In this document: piece after piece, positions 63,573 through 64,000 of the stretch
How the letters are laid out: each line of letters opens with the position of its first letter
How positions within the stretch are numbered: position 1 is the first letter of the stretch
The notes under the pieces: generated by a model
The model's database searches: none
The model's input: only the letters and a program-made list of their open reading frames with translations
What the model was told of the DNA's origin: nothing
Origin: Magnolia sinica
Lineage: Eukaryota > Streptophyta > Magnoliopsida > Magnoliales > Magnoliaceae
Assembly: GCF_029962835.1 (NCBI RefSeq)
Contig: NC_080583.1
Span: 1,426,001 to 1,490,000, forward strand
Direction: 5' to 3'
Length of the DNA stretch: 64,000 nucleotides
Program-made: the position numbers and the translations under genes

Positions 63573-63843
63573 CCCAAGACTTACCGTATTGTACGAGGGA
63601 TAATTACAAAAACCTCCCCTTAAGTTTGGATTATTGTTGTGCTCCCCCTCCTAACGATGTTTGAAGGATTGCAGCCAAGGTAGCTCGAAAAGCTCACTAA
63701 GCTCGGCTCGATCTAGCTTGGCTTGATTCAACTTGAACGACAACTTGAGACGAGCCAATCTTCATATGACCCAATGCGATGCATGCAAGGCACATGGATT
63801 ATGACCATTGCAATGTATGTAAGGCCCAATTGGTGTGGCCTAT

Positions 63844-63847
<4 letters not shown>

Positions 63848-63932
<85 letters not shown>
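63848..63932. repeat. (TA)n microsatellite
   Basis: About 42 TA units, the longest in the window. Confidence 0.97.
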
Positions 63933-63934
<2 letters not shown>

Positions 63935-64000
63935 TATATCATATATCTTATGTTTATCCATTTTCTTACCATTTCTTTTTCTTACCTAACTCGTAGCGTT

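Noticed and set aside
63723-63989. Ile-Tyr repeat ORFs on both strands
   Set aside because: Translation of the (TA)n tract; the same applies at 39779-39985 and 46937-47188.

Overview
This is plant nuclear DNA. It has GT-AG introns in otherwise conserved plant genes, Ty1/copia elements, LINEs, tRNA-derived SINEs, hAT elements and a very high density of short inverted-repeat (MITE-like) elements built around GTGGGCCCAC ends. That repeat style, with 'GGTGGGCCACACCAC' and 'CCGTCCATCCATTT' blocks scattered everywhere, reminds me of magnoliid genomes. This is an impression from memory and not a proof. No prokaryotic, organellar or viral genes, tRNA genes, rRNA genes or CRISPR arrays were seen.

Only two genes look intact. 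(1) A PPPDE/deSI-like cysteine isopeptidase gene on the + strand has its CDS in three exons (17988-18198, 24057-24344, 24902-25149; 248 aa). It has a 5'-UTR intron upstream and a 5.9-kb first coding intron full of transposon debris. (2) An HD-Zip class I homeobox gene of the HB21/HB40/HB53 (grass GT1/VRS1) type lies on the - strand, also in three exons (36766-36694, 36071-35758, 33501-33268; 206 aa). Its short first exon was rebuilt here from splice phase. The two genes are convergent, with a 7.3-kb decayed copia element between them. They have no evident functional link.

Layout. 1-5.8 kb: intergenic, with MITEs, a (GA)n tract and a SINE with clear target-site duplications. 5.84-11.58 kb: one hAT-type transposon with a perfect 8-bp duplication. 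It holds a rearranged, truncated copia element between two 1.05-kb direct copies of hAT sequence, and perhaps a captured gene leader. 11.6-16.7 kb: MITEs. 16.7-25.4 kb: the deSI gene, with LINE, SINE, gypsy-like and foldback insertions in intron 1. 25.44-32.73 kb: complete but dead Ty1/copia element (LTR 492/531 bp, TSD TTCAT). 33.3-36.9 kb: the HD-Zip gene. Its second intron holds a 544-bp MITE duplicated head-to-head with an 8-bp spacer, which is a near-perfect giant hairpin. 37-64 kb: gene-poor repeats (MITEs, microsatellites, a CACATGTG-rich block, a GATATATC-rich element, two SINEs, a possible solo LTR, hAT ends) and one unrecognised leader-like segment near 52.3-52.9 kb.

The most interesting points are the HD-Zip intron hairpin, the possibility that MITE ends carrying TCP-type GGGCCC motifs sit around a gene whose Arabidopsis relatives are TCP (BRANCHED1) targets, and the composite hAT/copia structure.
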